A stretch of 60,000 nt of DNA from Tubiluchus corallicola (GCA_030141605.1 JAQGDQ010000014.1:1139001-1199000); one strand, 5' to 3'. Numbered from the stretch's first letter, positions 1 to 12,350 are shown. A program made the numbers and translations. Notes: generated by a model from the letters alone, not told the origin.

Positions 1-1141
1 AAAATAACTAAGTAATTCCCTTGTTGTATTTAATATGGGCAGCACGGAGACAGACTAAAAGAGTTTTGTATCTGCTTTCCCAGTTGTCTACTAATTTGCA
101 CCTGAGATTAGAAAAGGAAACTTGATTATTCCCAATCAGTGGACCTCCTTCGACATAAGTAATTTGACTGGCAAACAAAGACGTACAAATCAGCGCTGTA
201 CACCTATCATCCTTGCCTCTGTTTGACAAACCTCGACCCCAACAATTGCCCATTATCAGGACATAATTGCACGGCAATCAAATTTATCTAACTTAATTAC
301 CCAGCCCAGATTTTCATGTTGTGAAGATAATCAGAGAGCAAATCTAATATTGCTACAATTTCTTCAATGTATGCTAGCTAATTTGCTTCTCCCGAGAGGC
401 TGTTTTAATTAATGGGGAACTTGTAGGCAGTAATTAAAGTCAAATATCGTCGACGTAGAAATGTCTGACTACATATCGTCGATGATCACGAACGGATTTT
501 AAATGAGCGAAATGCGATCAAGTAAAATTTGCTCGGCAAACAAAATGTTGAAATTAAAATGCTTAATGATACTTGAATAGACAGACTGCATTAGATACTG
601 CAGCAGTCTTGACAATTTTAGATTGTTAAACGACGGAAAACGTTTCTGAAATGCTGAAGTGGACAATTGTGATGTAAATGCACATGAACCAATAAATAAA
701 ATTTAATGTTTTGCTGCGGACATAACTTGGGGATTAGTGATTGTTGGCCAGAATTTCTTTAAAATAATTTTAATCAGCAATAACACGAGCAACATATGAT
801 ATTTTTTGACAAAACGAGCTACGAGTCTTTTCTGCTGGAAACTTTTTTTTTCTTTATGAGTCGTGCTTTAATTGTTTCAAGAACACACCTGTTTTCCACC
901 TATATAAGAAGCAGTTCTTACCTATAGGAAGCGTCATTGTTTACAATGTCTGAGGACAACTCTCAGAAAAGAAAAGATATACAGTGAGAATAATTACAAC
1001 GAGAATTTGTGTACGTCTTGTTCTAAAGAGACTTTTTAAAGAACAAAAGCTGTGTCGTGATGATGTCATCAGATTCAGATAAAAAATCCTAAATTTTATG
1101 TCGACTAGCCAATAAAAATAATGCATATTTCCTATCTTGTT
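1..1141. other. noncoding, probably intron of the bHLH-PAS gene
   Basis: No supported exon. High-complexity sequence with several TAATTA and TTAATT homeodomain-type cores around 270-420, which are frequent by chance at this base composition. Confidence 0.5.
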
Positions 1142-1184
1142 GGTGTGCGTGTGTGCGCGCGCGCGTGCGTGCGTGCGTGCGTGC

Positions 1185-1248
<64 letters not shown>
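1142..1248 (+). repeat. alternating purine-pyrimidine tract (GTGC, GC, GT)
   Basis: 107 bp of strict pyrimidine-purine alternation in blocks: GTGC/GTGT, (GC)n, (GTGC)n, (GC)n, (GT)n. (GC)n and (GT)n are the classical Z-DNA formers. Confidence 0.95.
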
Positions 1249-1251
<3 letters not shown>

Positions 1252-2947
1252 GACATTTAATTGTAGCCACGGGCACACATCTTCTAAGACTTTGGTGTGT
1301 CATTTTTGTGAAGCTCGGCTCATTTCAAATCTTCGTTAAACAAGTATAGACTCAGTTATGTACTAACTATGGCACGGCAAATGACGCAAATTTAGACAAG
1401 AAAGAGCGAGAATTCTAGTCACGTAGAAGCAATAACTTCACGAACCTCATCTCACTAACAGCAGTATCAGCTAAGAGGACATCCTCGAAGGGAAGCTAGG
1501 CAAGAAAGTCGGATAACGACAAATCAAGGCAGAACACCAGCACTCTGATGCCATTTTTGATGGTCTGGTGTTGCGTCAATGATGTAGTCAACACAAATCA
1601 CCTACGTGCCGCTACGAGAGAGTGACGGTATTGATATGATTATTTGACAACTATCAGGCATGAATGACAACTAACAAAATTTTTCAACCTACCCACCAGG
1701 GGTCGCATTGATTCCAAGCTGTAAATATGCGGTTATGAGAGAAGAATAATGTTCTTTGGTTAATTCTTCATTCTGTTCAGCGCCTCCAATCAGTGGATTA
1801 ATTTTTCACTATGTCCGATCATTATCATCCTAATCCTTCCGAGCGAGATCTCACGAAATCTCGCGAGAACTGAAATGAACACGTATAATCCATTTCGGAC
1901 GGTTGTTAATTTCGGCACGCAGGTGTTGATGGATGCGTCGACTGTCACCCGGACAGTACGTCCCAAGACAATTCGTTGCTGAGATAATGAAACCACTACT
2001 GCTTCACTCAGCCGTACCGGAATCAAGAAGATACCGAGAATGAGATTAATACCTTTTGTGCTCTGAACCCATGGCTAGTTATTGACCATTATGGCAAATA
2101 CTATGGAAGTGTGTCAAGTGACTAGACTGAGAATCATAGCAGGTTACTAAAAATCTATGAAATCCCCTAATTATGAAGCTGGTAAAGTAACTATTCCTTC
2201 AAAATACGATAAACGTGTCGTATTGAGAGGTTTTGTTTTCTGAGCTGATAATGAAACAAGGTTGGAAAAATTGTTGATTGTAGGGCAAAAACCTTTATTT
2301 CAGGTGCCATTGCCACCTGAAACAAACATACAAACATAAACCAGCACAATTATGCTTTATTGTACAGTGATGATTCTACGGGGTAAGTGGATTTAATTAA
2401 AACTTTATGAATGTAGGTACGTAAGTTACGAAATTATTATTTGTTACGGTTTATAAAGTTTACGTTCCCTGACTTAGAATCGCTGAAACTCCCACCACTT
2501 ACTCGAGCCCTAATTTGCGAACACGAAGACTTTTGAACATAAAACTTGCTAATTCCACTATTCAGTGTTGATTCCCCTGATACACTGAGTTACAATAAGT
2601 GCCTTTCTTTCTCACACCGCGGACAGAAGCTGCCATAAAAGACTGCAAAATAAAATCAGCAGAAAGATGTCGAGGCAAACAGAAGCGATAATTACATCAC
2701 CATAATTAGAACGTTCGCACACTTTTAGGAGGAAATGAAAATGTCGCGAGCACGTTTAGGGGTGGTAACTGGCAAGACAAGTGCTAAGACAGACGGTAAC
2801 AATAATCAGTATTTGACTGATTAGTTGTTTCAAAGATATTTTTGCTGTATTTGCACACAAACAACCCAAACTAAATTAATTTCGTGGCAAGAACAGCAAC
2901 CGTACGAGTTGACAAACCATTACAGTAATTGCCAAAATCGCCTTGAG
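1249..2947. other. noncoding, probably intron
   Basis: Short chance frames only; no PAS-domain motif on the minus strand, where the next exon would be expected. Confidence 0.5.
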
Positions 2948-3172
2948 AGCAACAGCAGGACCGGACCACCACTTGCAGCAGTAGTAGCGAGCAGTGTAGT
3001 AGCTCATCAGTAACGGCAGTAGATCAGCAATAGCATCAGCATCAGCAGCAGCGTGGCAGTGGTATAGTAGCTCAGCAGCAGCAGCATCTCAGTAATAGCA
3101 GCAGCAGAACCAGCAACTCAACAATAGCAACAGCAGCAGTAGCACTAGCAGCAGTAGTAGCTCAGCAATAGG
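2948..3172 (+). repeat. imperfect CAG/AGC-rich region
   Basis: Scattered runs of CAGCAG, CAGTAG and AGCAAC with many point changes, over about 225 bp. No reading frame stays open across it, so a polyQ exon is unlikely. Confidence 0.8.
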
Positions 3173-3412
3173 CAGGCGTAACACTAAAGGCAGGTAGGCT
3201 TAATTACAGTATACTGAAATTTTAGAGCTTAAACGGACTAAGATTGTAAGGTTTAGGCTCGTTTCACTGAAAACTTTTTTCTAAGAAAATATTTTTCCTA
3301 GACAACTCGTTTCACAAACGAAGTATTTCCCAGAGCTATGTTTTAACAGAAAAATCATGGTTACATTTTTAGTTGCAAGATCTTCTATTTTAGTAGGATA
3401 AAGCTTTTGGTT

Positions 3413-3533
3413 TCCTTTTACTGCTTGCTTTTCCTTCATTACATCCAACCTCCTTACCTTCTTTCATCCTTTCTCATTCTTTCCTTCCCTATCTGACTCC
3501 CCTCTAATCCTGTTCTCTCCCCCCTCTCTCTCT
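3413..3533 (+). repeat. polypyrimidine-rich stretch
   Basis: CTTCC, TTTC and CTCTC words dominate, with few purines, ending in CCCCCCTCTCTCTCT. It has no periodic unit. Confidence 0.75.
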
Positions 3534-5050
3534 GATTCAATTAGAAGCAATTTGCATTGTATCATTTGCCATGTAATCACTTCAAATTTAATTTACTTTC
3601 AGGGTATTTGAAAGAAAGTTTATTAAACAATCTAGAAAATGAAAACACCGAGTCTTAGTTGGAGTCTAAATTTGCCCAATAAATTACGCTCCTTCATAAG
3701 ATTTTTTACAGGTTCTTTTGTGGCAGGACCGAATCTTAGTTCATTTTCAAAATAATCCTCTGAGATGATATATTGAACAGGCAGAGGTGTCACAGTCAGA
3801 TGTATGTACATCCTCCCTAAATCAGCGAAATAATTCGGCATAGCTGTGAAAGAAACTTCCTAATGTGAGATTCCTAAGCAGTCACCTAACTAATCAGTTT
3901 CCAGGCTCGACATTGCTTCACTTCGGTAGCCAATCACTCAATACTACGTATATGCAAAAATCAACATGATTCATTATATAATCGTTCTGGCGTTGCAAAT
4001 CTACTTTCTTGTCTTAACGAGTTGGCCAAAAATTTTTATTATATAATCAGTATTAATCAATACACGTAATTAAAATAAATGAGTTTTTATTTCTCATCAT
4101 CTAACTGCGCTTAAAAAAGCAATTATCGGTGTTGTCACCCATCCATTTACAGATTGGGCTCGGCGTTGCCTAACTTAAGTAGCCAAGTGCATACAATTAA
4201 CTCAAGTATAATAGCCACTAAATTATTCTCATCGACTCTGTGCTTCAAGCAAGTTTGAAGGCATTGAAAACAATCATCAAATGTGGACAAAGTAGAACCT
4301 GGTAGTATTATATAATCAGTCTGGCTTCCTCAACCACACCAAACAATGAGCAAGCTGGATTATGCAAGTTGATCAGCAGTGTATAACAAAATTAATTCTC
4401 CTCCCTATTTATTTCCATAATTCTCCAAATCCCGCGCCGCAGATTTGAAGCTAAGTGACAGCCAGACCTTTCTTAATCAAATCTACAGGCTGCTTTAATC
4501 CGATGGTTGCTGCCCAATCAAATAAGAATGATTGAAATTAAAACTGGAGGTCGCGTTCTGCAAGACCAGAGGATGATTGAGACACCACCAGTGATTAAAT
4601 GAGATGCATTACTGCAACATTGGATTCTGAGCGAATATTCTGTTCTTTTTTGCGCTTGTTAGCCTTTTTGTATAATCAGAATATTCAACTAAAATGGCCC
4701 ATTTCTGAATCTGAACTTGCATTTGCAATGAAAACACTCCCTTTGGAGCAATTCTACGAATGGAAAGCCGCCGAAATTGTCAATCTGTCAAGCATCATTG
4801 TCGTAGTCGTCGTTGTCACCGTAGTTGTTATTGAGAAAGAAATTAAAAAAGACGACGGCTGCAAGTGCAGAAACTTTCTGCACGCTATCTATGATAGATT
4901 TTGTTTCATTTCCAGAGCTAACATACAGCATATTATTAGTAATACTACGTACAGGTGGTATAAAAGATATCACCAGTACTTGGAACATTTTACTTTATTA
5001 CTTTTGGCGTTTCGACATTCCTGCCATCATCAGAATACAACGCAACAACA
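3534..5050. other. noncoding, probably intron, with faint old repeats
   Basis: A ~35-bp block (GGCTCG, TTGC, ACTT, GTAGCCAA) recurs at 3903 and 4157 at about 75% identity, and TATTATATAATC with GTCTGGC recurs near 3972, 4038 and 4309. These look like two worn copies of one interspersed repeat. Confidence 0.45.
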
Positions 5051-5109
5051 ACTATTACTACCGCTGCTGCTACTGCTACTGCTACTACTACTACTACTAC
5101 TATTACTAT

Positions 5110-5208
<99 letters not shown>

Positions 5209-5209
5209 A
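5051..5209 (+). repeat. CTG/CTA trinucleotide array
   Basis: It begins with mixed CTG and CTA units and becomes nearly pure CTA, with two ATT units near 5102 and 5108. The poly-Leu and poly-Tyr frames over it are repeat-driven. Confidence 0.95.
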
Positions 5210-5468
5210 TGATGGCAGCTACTAGTGATGTCTTTAGTATCTGTTTCTGTGACATTAAAACCGGTGACTGTTTTGTCATAGCTGTTCTGTTATTTGCGCG
5301 TGTTTAAATTTGACAGTACCATTTATACGTCCTTCACCGTAGGTCAAAGTCCACGACCGTAGATCAATTTTACTACAAAAGTATAAATGTTATGGAAGCA
5401 GATCTAACTGATTGACATTTTTTCGTGAGATGTTACTTTTGAATTTCACTTGCTCTGTGTTCGGTGCT

Positions 5469-5544
5469 GTCAGCTGCTGCTACTGCTGGTCTACTGCAGC
5501 TGCTGCTGATGATGATGATAATGACGATGGTGATGGTGGTGGTA
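5469..5544 (+). repeat. CTG-ATG-GTG trinucleotide run
   Basis: CTG units shade into GATGAT and then GGTGGT, an imperfect compound array of about 75 bp. Confidence 0.8.
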
Positions 5545-6414
5545 AAATTAAAGAGTGTGTTCGGCTGATTTAATAAATGTGTCAAGCAAATACTGTAGTT
5601 TTTTTCATAAAATAAACTATGCCCAAGAATATAATTGTTTTCTAGATTACATCTAAAATACATAGAGTTCGCCCATTGTCGCAGCACCACAACTATGACA
5701 TGAAATGTTGCTTGGCATCATTATGGACTGAAACTGCACTACGCCCACATAAGGTGGTAGGTGCTGGTATCACGTCTCTCTCATCCCAAATTCCGCTCCA
5801 CACTCATAGCACGCACTGGATTCACGTTCAATCTCAGAAGGCAAGAGTGATTTCATTATTTTGTATGCCACTTGAATAACAGTTATCCATACGAATGCAC
5901 ACACGTATTCTCAGAAGCGCAGTTGTTTTGTGGCTCACTGCTTACGAGATGAAATGCCAGATATTGCAGCGTATGACAGGGGAAGCGTGCAGAATATTGA
6001 AAAGCCTAACATTAGCTGCAAGCTGTGAGATGAGGTCACGCCACATTTGATAAAGTGAAACCTTCCGAAAGGAGGGATTCATTCAAAGGGTTTCAACGAG
6101 CTAATAACAGCATGTAAATACCAGCATAATGGGACGTTGAAGACTAGGGTTTAGACTTCAAACTGAAAATTCCAAGTGGGCAAAAGGTAACGGATTACAA
6201 ACATTCGAGTAGGCTTTATAGTTTTCTTGCAATTAAGAAATGATGGTGTTGGCGCGGTTTTAGGAATAACACGCTCTACGTCATAGGCTTTATTTCACTT
6301 TATTTTGCTTAAAACGTAAAAATATATGATACGCAAAATAATGTTTTACAATGACTTGGAATTAGTGGAAATGAATAGTGAATATAAAGCTCACTATCTT
6401 AAATAAGCAACTAC
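5545..6414. other. noncoding, probably intron
   Basis: Nothing recognised apart from ordinary AT-rich sequence. Confidence 0.5.
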
Positions 6415-6513
6415 GTGAGTGAGTGAGTGAGTGAGTGAGTGAGTGAGTGAGTAAGTGAGTGAGTGAGTGAGTGAGTGAGTGAGTGAGTAAGTAAGTAAGT
6501 AAGTAAGTAAGTA
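6415..6513 (+). repeat. GTGA to GTAA tetranucleotide array
   Basis: About 18 GTGA units with one GTAA, then six GTAA units at the right end: two blocks one transition apart. It lies in the intron about 120 bp downstream (minus-strand sense) of the bHLH exon donor. Confidence 0.95.
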
Positions 6514-6631
6514 CTCTCAATTCTATTTTGGACAGAGAACATCTTGTGAGTCATTGTTGTCGACATCAATAGCATTACCGTTCCTTTTACATCCAAGCAT
6601 TGCTGAGTTACCTATAATAGTAATAACTTAC

Positions 6632-6870
6632 CCTTAACAGATTTATTTGGAGGCGGTCCAGCTCGATTCCAAGGTGGATCCCCCTGGCTTCCAAAGTCTC
6701 TCAGCTTTAAGTATGAAATAGAAAGCCTGACTATGGAGGCTTTATCTAGTTGCGATGTAATGGCCATAGGCAGTGGTAAGAGCTTTGCAAGTTCGTAGAA
6801 CTCATAATTCTCTTTGCCACGACGACTTCTAGCGGCGTCTCTTGACTTCTCCTTCCTCAATTCCAAAATG
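6632..6870 (-). CDS. internal exon: bHLH domain of an NPAS3/trachealess-type bHLH-PAS transcription factor
   Basis: This 239-bp exon encodes 79 full codons and the complete basic helix-loop-helix domain of a class I bHLH-PAS factor. Exon residues 5-18 are the basic region ([14 protein letters not shown]), 19-31 helix 1 ([13 protein letters not shown]), 32-40 the loop, 41-58 helix 2 ([18 protein letters not shown]), and 60-79 the linker with GDPPW and GPPPNKSVK. The basic region fits NPAS1/NPAS3/trachealess better than SIM (KEKSKNAAKTRR) or HIF (RSKESEVF). The splice sites agree: TTTTTGCAG at the acceptor with base 6870 first, and GTAAGT at 6631-6626 as donor. The exon ends one base into a codon, which the next exon should complete as Val, as in vertebrate NPAS3 by recall. 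Such factors act in the nucleus as dimers with ARNT/tango and control epithelial-tube or neural development. No stop or frameshift is seen. The PAS exons are not in the window and should lie left of base 1. Confidence 0.93.
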
Positions 6871-7555
6871 CTGCAAAAATAGAAGAGCTGATCATTTTAC
6901 ATTTAAATGAAACTCTTTGTTGTAAATAATTAACTAAAATTGTAACTGGTAGTAGACATGACGTAGTCTGTCACATTTATTATTCTTCGCAAAAATGTGA
7001 CACCGCTTGTGCTAATGCTCCCAATGCTAATGTAAGCCAGCATGATAAACTATGGGTGGGGCATGCACAGCCACCACTCAAATCAAACTTTATATTAACA
7101 CGGATCGTTTTTATTTTAGTGTTTTATCTTTAGTATTTTATCTATATATTTTTAATTGTACAGCGTCTTTGAAAAAAAAAATATTCAAAGAGCGCTTTAT
7201 AAATAAACACATTATAAAAATTATTCGTTTTTTTAATTCTTACAACAATAAATGATTTTGCTTTCTGCCTGTCCTAGATAATGCGTCACATTAAATAATA
7301 GGTTTCCAAATTAAAGTCAAAGTGAACTCGAGTCAAATTCACAAGCTTACAAATAGCGAACAAAAAATAAACCAATCGAGTTACAGTTAATTAATTTATT
7401 GCACCTTAAATGTTTTATTAATTTCTAATATTGGGTAACACTCTGAGACTGCTATGATGAAAAGCAACCATTATTTATTTAAGGAAAAGTATTTTTGATA
7501 CATGAGGTTATTTACAATGATTTTCATGAGCTTATTTATCTTGTGATATTGATGC

Positions 7556-7567
7556 CGCGCATGCGCT
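7556..7567 (+). promoter_or_regulatory. NRF-1-like palindrome
   Basis: CGCGCATGCGCT, one base off the consensus YGCGCAYGCGCR, in otherwise CpG-poor, AT-rich DNA about 690 bp upstream (minus sense) of the bHLH exon. Confidence 0.3.
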
Positions 7568-7681
7568 GACAGATCGGCGTAAAGGATATATTTTGGTAGT
7601 TAGTGATGGTCAAGTCAAGCTAATTATAGAATAAATGGAAACTGCATACAAGGAGTACAAGATGTGTAAATTACAAATTAC

Positions 7682-7705
7682 GGTGTCCTAAACGACACCC
7701 GGGTG
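7682..7705. repeat. overlapping hairpin and palindrome
   Basis: GGTGTC and GACACC form a 6-bp stem around CTAAAC, and the right arm overlaps the perfect palindrome CACCCGGGTG (7696-7705). Confidence 0.45.
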
Positions 7706-8851
7706 CTTAATAATTATCATCAGCCCTGTCAAACAGCGTCCTCTGAGTGTGACAAAAACATTCATAGTCATCATGGCGCAAAATTGTTGCAAATTTGGCC
7801 TGAAAGCTGCAGGGTCAAATGACACAAGAACCTATAAATTATCACTTATTTATATTAATTATTTAGCATAGCAAGCCAGTTCGATGTCGCTAAGAGATGA
7901 ATATTGCATCAGCGGAAGACACGGGGGAGTCATTTTTCAAAGTTGATATATTATTTATTCAGCCGTTAATCCATCCAAACGCGTTGAAAGGACAGTCAAT
8001 ATAGCCAGAAAAAGTAACCATTTTACACCCCTTGATATGTATTTTTGTGAATACATTTATGAATATTTTTCAACACGGACATTTGGGTTTGAATGGTTTT
8101 GTTTGGAATCAGTCATCATCCTTGGTATAACAGGTATAGATGGCTATGCCTAATAAAGGTTATTTGGTATTTTCACTTCATAACCGCATGGTTTAGCTTT
8201 TGTATTTAGGCCTGTAACTTAATTAAATAATGTTCAAGTTTCAATCATTTCCTTTCGGTTCGATTATTTCGTATTAGTAGCGGGCACCGAAGCTTGTACA
8301 TTAAAAAAGTAAAGCAAAATAACTTCTCTGTGTGATATAGAACTGTTAGTCAGTATCCATTATACACATGCCTAGTTCCCCAATCCTTGGAGGCCCCAGT
8401 CTCTTGGCCAAATTAACATTAATTGTAGCAAAAAGGAAATAACTCAAAAACCATGCTTTTAGTGTTCTTCCAATGTTGCTTACGCTGTTGAAGTGTGAAT
8501 ATGTAGGATTCTTCTCAAAGCTAGAAGTCTCAAATGAGAAAAGATCAATTATGCACCAAGAACGTTCAAATGCTCTTAGGTTGGTTTCTACTTAGCTTGT
8601 GAATAAAATATTCCACAGTTAATACAAAAGTTTGCTATTGCTAGCTAAAATTTGAAAAGTAAAGCTGTCAGATATTGATCTGTACTTGAACTATGGTGAC
8701 CAAAGACCTATTAAAAAATTACATGTGAATTATGATTTTGCAGGCAGGATATGTCACCTTGAATACCGAATAAAACGAAATCACGAGGACTTTGACTGAG
8801 TTTGAGAAATGTTTTATTTAAATTATTACTTACAAAGTTTGCAGTTTCTTT

Positions 8852-8873
8852 CATAATAATAATAATAGGAATG

Positions 8874-8905
<32 letters not shown>

Positions 8906-8973
8906 GACGACGACGACGTCGACAACAACAACAACAACAACAACAACAACGATAATAATAATAGTAATAATAA
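8852..8973 (+). repeat. compound trinucleotide array ATA-ATG-ACG-ACA-ATA
   Basis: Consecutive blocks of AAT/ATA, ATG, ACG, ACA and again ATA units, with a few interruptions (GGA, GGTG, TCG). Each block boundary is one transition and the series returns to its starting unit. Confidence 0.93.
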
Positions 8974-10714
8974 TACTAACTAAGATGACTAAGATGGCTT
9001 CCGAAAAAACGTGTAATCTAATACGGCAAGTACATATTGTTTGTTTTATTAAAAGACAATTACCTATTTCAAGCAATTTAAATATACGATTTCATTGTCA
9101 AAATTGTCCCAGGAAGTGCAAAAATGCAGGAAATGTGTTTCTGTCTCCTATGTCTCTGGATCTCTTAATCTGCCATCGTGCAGTGTTCTTAAAAATGTAC
9201 AAGACTTCAAACTTTTATTGTGGATACACAATAGAAAAATGCGCGTCTAAAGTAAGTCCTATATTAATTATTCAACTCACGCGATAAAAAACGCTGCGCA
9301 TATAAAAGTAAAATAATGAAATGAAGCCGGAATCTGACAGGTGTACACCTTCTTAATTTCCAATACATGTAGTAAGCGCCTAATATAGTAGTGAGGATGG
9401 TAATGTTAAAGAAGTAACTTTATAGCGATCAGAACGTCTGTAATTATGATTTAAAATCGTGCTTATTGTTAATGTTGAGTTTATAAGCGAAAACGCCACA
9501 GCATAAGGCGATATGATTAGAAAAAAATCCAAATTTTTTTTTATATTAACATCGGTCCATTTTCACCATCTACTTAACCTTTATTATACACTGACAGCGT
9601 AAAATGCTAGGTTCGAATACCCCAAGCATCTCCGGCTTAATCTTGATTACATAGGCTTGGGAGTATCGGGCTTGCGTGTGTGGTCCTGCATACTAAACTA
9701 ATAAGAGTATACTGAGACATGGCCACGTGGAATCGCCGGAATGAGGATAAAAAGCATTGCTTAGTTACAGGATGCTGAAGCTTGCAGATACGTCTAACTA
9801 CTTGACACATCAGAGTCATTTGGTAAACTTTCGGAGTTGTGCGAAAATGAGCATTGTATAAATATATGAATTACTAGTCGCCGATTAAGGGAAAATTCTG
9901 ATAGTTCCGTTGTTAAGACTGTTTTATTCATCATAAACAGTGAAAGACAGCAGATGAACAGTTATTTGTGCAAAGAACCATTGAAGTAGATGTACCGAGC
10001 ACGTACACAAATTAAAATACAAGCAAAATAAGCTGTCACTTAAGTTTAATATATTTTGGAGTAACTTAATACTCATTATTCTTTTTCTGAAAATGAATAA
10101 TTACGGCCGTCTAACACTTTCGCTATATTTAATTGTGTTGGAATGCAATCATAGTAAGACTTAAGCGGCGTTTACTTAGCATCTGGAATACTTCCAACTG
10201 CAGAATAGCTGCGTATAAAAAATCATTAGGAAATAGCTGCAAAAATACGCATAATTCAGGTCTGGTAAACGGGTACATTGAAAACAATATTAACCTATTT
10301 TATCTATTCTGCATCAGCTTAACGCATACGCATTCCGGATGCTAGATAAATTCCACTTTAAGCGAATTTTTTATCTCTTACCGGGCATTATTTGAGTTTT
10401 ATTTATACAACTTCAGAAGCCAGGAGGATTAATATATCACGAGTTCTTATTCAGATACCATTTAGTTTTTGTGGTATTTTCTACTGTTAGCTGTTCTCCT
10501 AAAATCGCCTCTTGTTTTAGCCAGCCAGTAATTTGAATGCTGCTGTACAATCATTTGTTTACTTCATTTTAATCGTGTTTTAACTAAATAAATTTAACCT
10601 GAGGACACACTGTTAATTTTGTGCATATCCAGTTTCAGGACTGTCAGCATGTTTTTACTTCAGATATCATGAATGACATTGCAGTTTTACACGTCCTAAA
10701 ATACTTGCTCACCT

Positions 10715-10751
10715 AATTTTCGAAGGCCTCGCTTTAGGGCCTTCAAAAATT
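10715..10751. repeat. hairpin: 14-bp stem, 9-base loop
   Basis: AATTTTCGAAGGCC (10715-10728) pairs with GGCCTTCAAAAATT (10738-10751) with one wobble, closing a TCGCTTTAG loop. It is isolated and has no gene beside it. Confidence 0.75.
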
Positions 10752-11912
10752 GACAATTCTTATTCTTGCAAAAAAGTAGGAGGTAATATTAGCTAGCGCC
10801 GTTTTTACAGATACCGCGAGAGCCTGATATCAACAAGCAGTTTCTGTTTAATTCCGCAATAGTTCATGTAAGTGCAATGTAAAAAACCTTTTTTGTATTA
10901 TGCGATAATTCTGGTAACGTGAGTTTTTGTTAAATATTAAATACATTAAATAACGATGATAAATACGTACAATAAATTCCATACACTTTTCTAATAAATT
11001 TGATAAATTTGTAGTTTACCTACTACACATTGAATCCATGGAACAAAAAACATTACCATGAGGAATCTTAGCAACCATCAAAGCCCAACGATATGGGCAA
11101 GAATGCCTGTTTCATTAATTAATTTTCATAAAATAATTTGGTAAAAATAAACTTTTCAGGTTAGTTACACTGTTCAAAATAATATGTGCACGAACTGTAC
11201 ATTGGGCGATATATAGGTGAGTGGTCACAGTGCGTATTTATATTAATTCGTCCATTACATTCTTATTTCAAACTATGAAATTTTACTTTACAAATATTCA
11301 CATGCATGTTTACAGAAAAAACTAAAATAAAACTTAATTTTAAACTAAAAATTATTTAAAATTTAGCGAAAGGCCCCTAAAAGTTACAAATTTTGAAGAT
11401 AAAAGTAAAAGTTTAAAGTCACTAAATTTTCAAAACGCTGGACATTTTAAAAAGTTTCGTCTTTCGCAAACTTTCGTCTAACCGCAGTCACACAGTAGTC
11501 ATGATCGCTTATTGAACTAACAATTTTATTTATTTATCAAGTGTGCTGAATTTTACAAAAAATTATCAGTTAGTCTGCATACGTTTAGTCTGCATTATGT
11601 TATTTAGTCTATGTAAGTTTACTTTACTGCATTAAAGCGTTGCATTATACTATATTATACTTAATAAGGCATATTATACTATATTACTATAACTTATTTG
11701 CTGGGCCTCATTGGAACAAATTTCTTGTTCCGCACATTATGATTTTCTTTATACAGTTTATTGCATCTCAAGAGGCTTTTTTCGTTCTTATCTCTTCAGT
11801 TAGAAATTCTGCAAGAAAGCCAAATACATTGCCAGGTATGTAGGAGAAATATTAGATCTTTCTCTAAGATTTTTCGTTCGATTCACCGAAAAGGCAGGAA
11901 CAAAAAATCCTT

Positions 11913-12350
11913 TTGAATTACAATGAAGTATATAAAGAAAACCATAATGCGCAGGATGTTTCTGATTATCTTATGTGTCTGTCTCTTGACTTAGAGGTAC
12001 CCTATTTTGACCTTAGTTTACGGAAAAAATCTTTGCAATCAAAAATGTGGCTCGCTAATATCCACAACAATTTGATAAGTGAAATTTTTAACAGTGATTT
12101 CACCTTCTTATCTAAAATTTATCACTGCTTGACAAATCAGCTGATACAGACATTTATTAATTTTACAACTTTGTACATGTATTTTGCAGATTTTTTTTTA
12201 CAAATTATTGTATTGTAGAAGTGTTTTTTGTATATGTGACGTTGTGGTTTTTATTGTATATGTCTTCCTATCTGATATGGTTTCTAACCCCGAAAAAGTT
12301 CATCTTATCTTTATCTTTATACTATCTTTATTACTACAATAATATTACGT
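11913..12350 (+). mobile_element. possible retroelement remnant with an ATCTTT tail
   Basis: An unrecognised 101-codon frame (11913-12218) is followed by CTGATATGGTTTCTAACCCC, GAAAAAGTTC and then ATCTTATCTTTATCTTTAT. A '...CGAAAAAGTTC' block ahead of a short tandem tail is a common layout at the 3' end of non-LTR or Penelope-like copies. The frame has no motif I can name, so this is a weak call. Confidence 0.22.

Larger units (their letters stand above)
6871..8851. other. noncoding, intron upstream of the bHLH exon
   Basis: It begins with the acceptor and polypyrimidine tract of the bHLH exon. Apart from the two palindromes near 7.6-7.7 kb nothing is recognised. Confidence 0.5.

Noticed and set aside
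2948-3172. Possible polyQ-coding exon
   Set aside because: Stops interrupt every frame across the CAG-rich stretch.
4599-5307. 208- and 160-codon frames ending in poly-Leu or poly-Tyr
   Set aside because: Their length comes from the CTA/CTG array; the non-repeat part has no recognised domain or splice context.
9600-9625. B-box-like GGTTCGAATA
   Set aside because: No matching A box or stem pairing.
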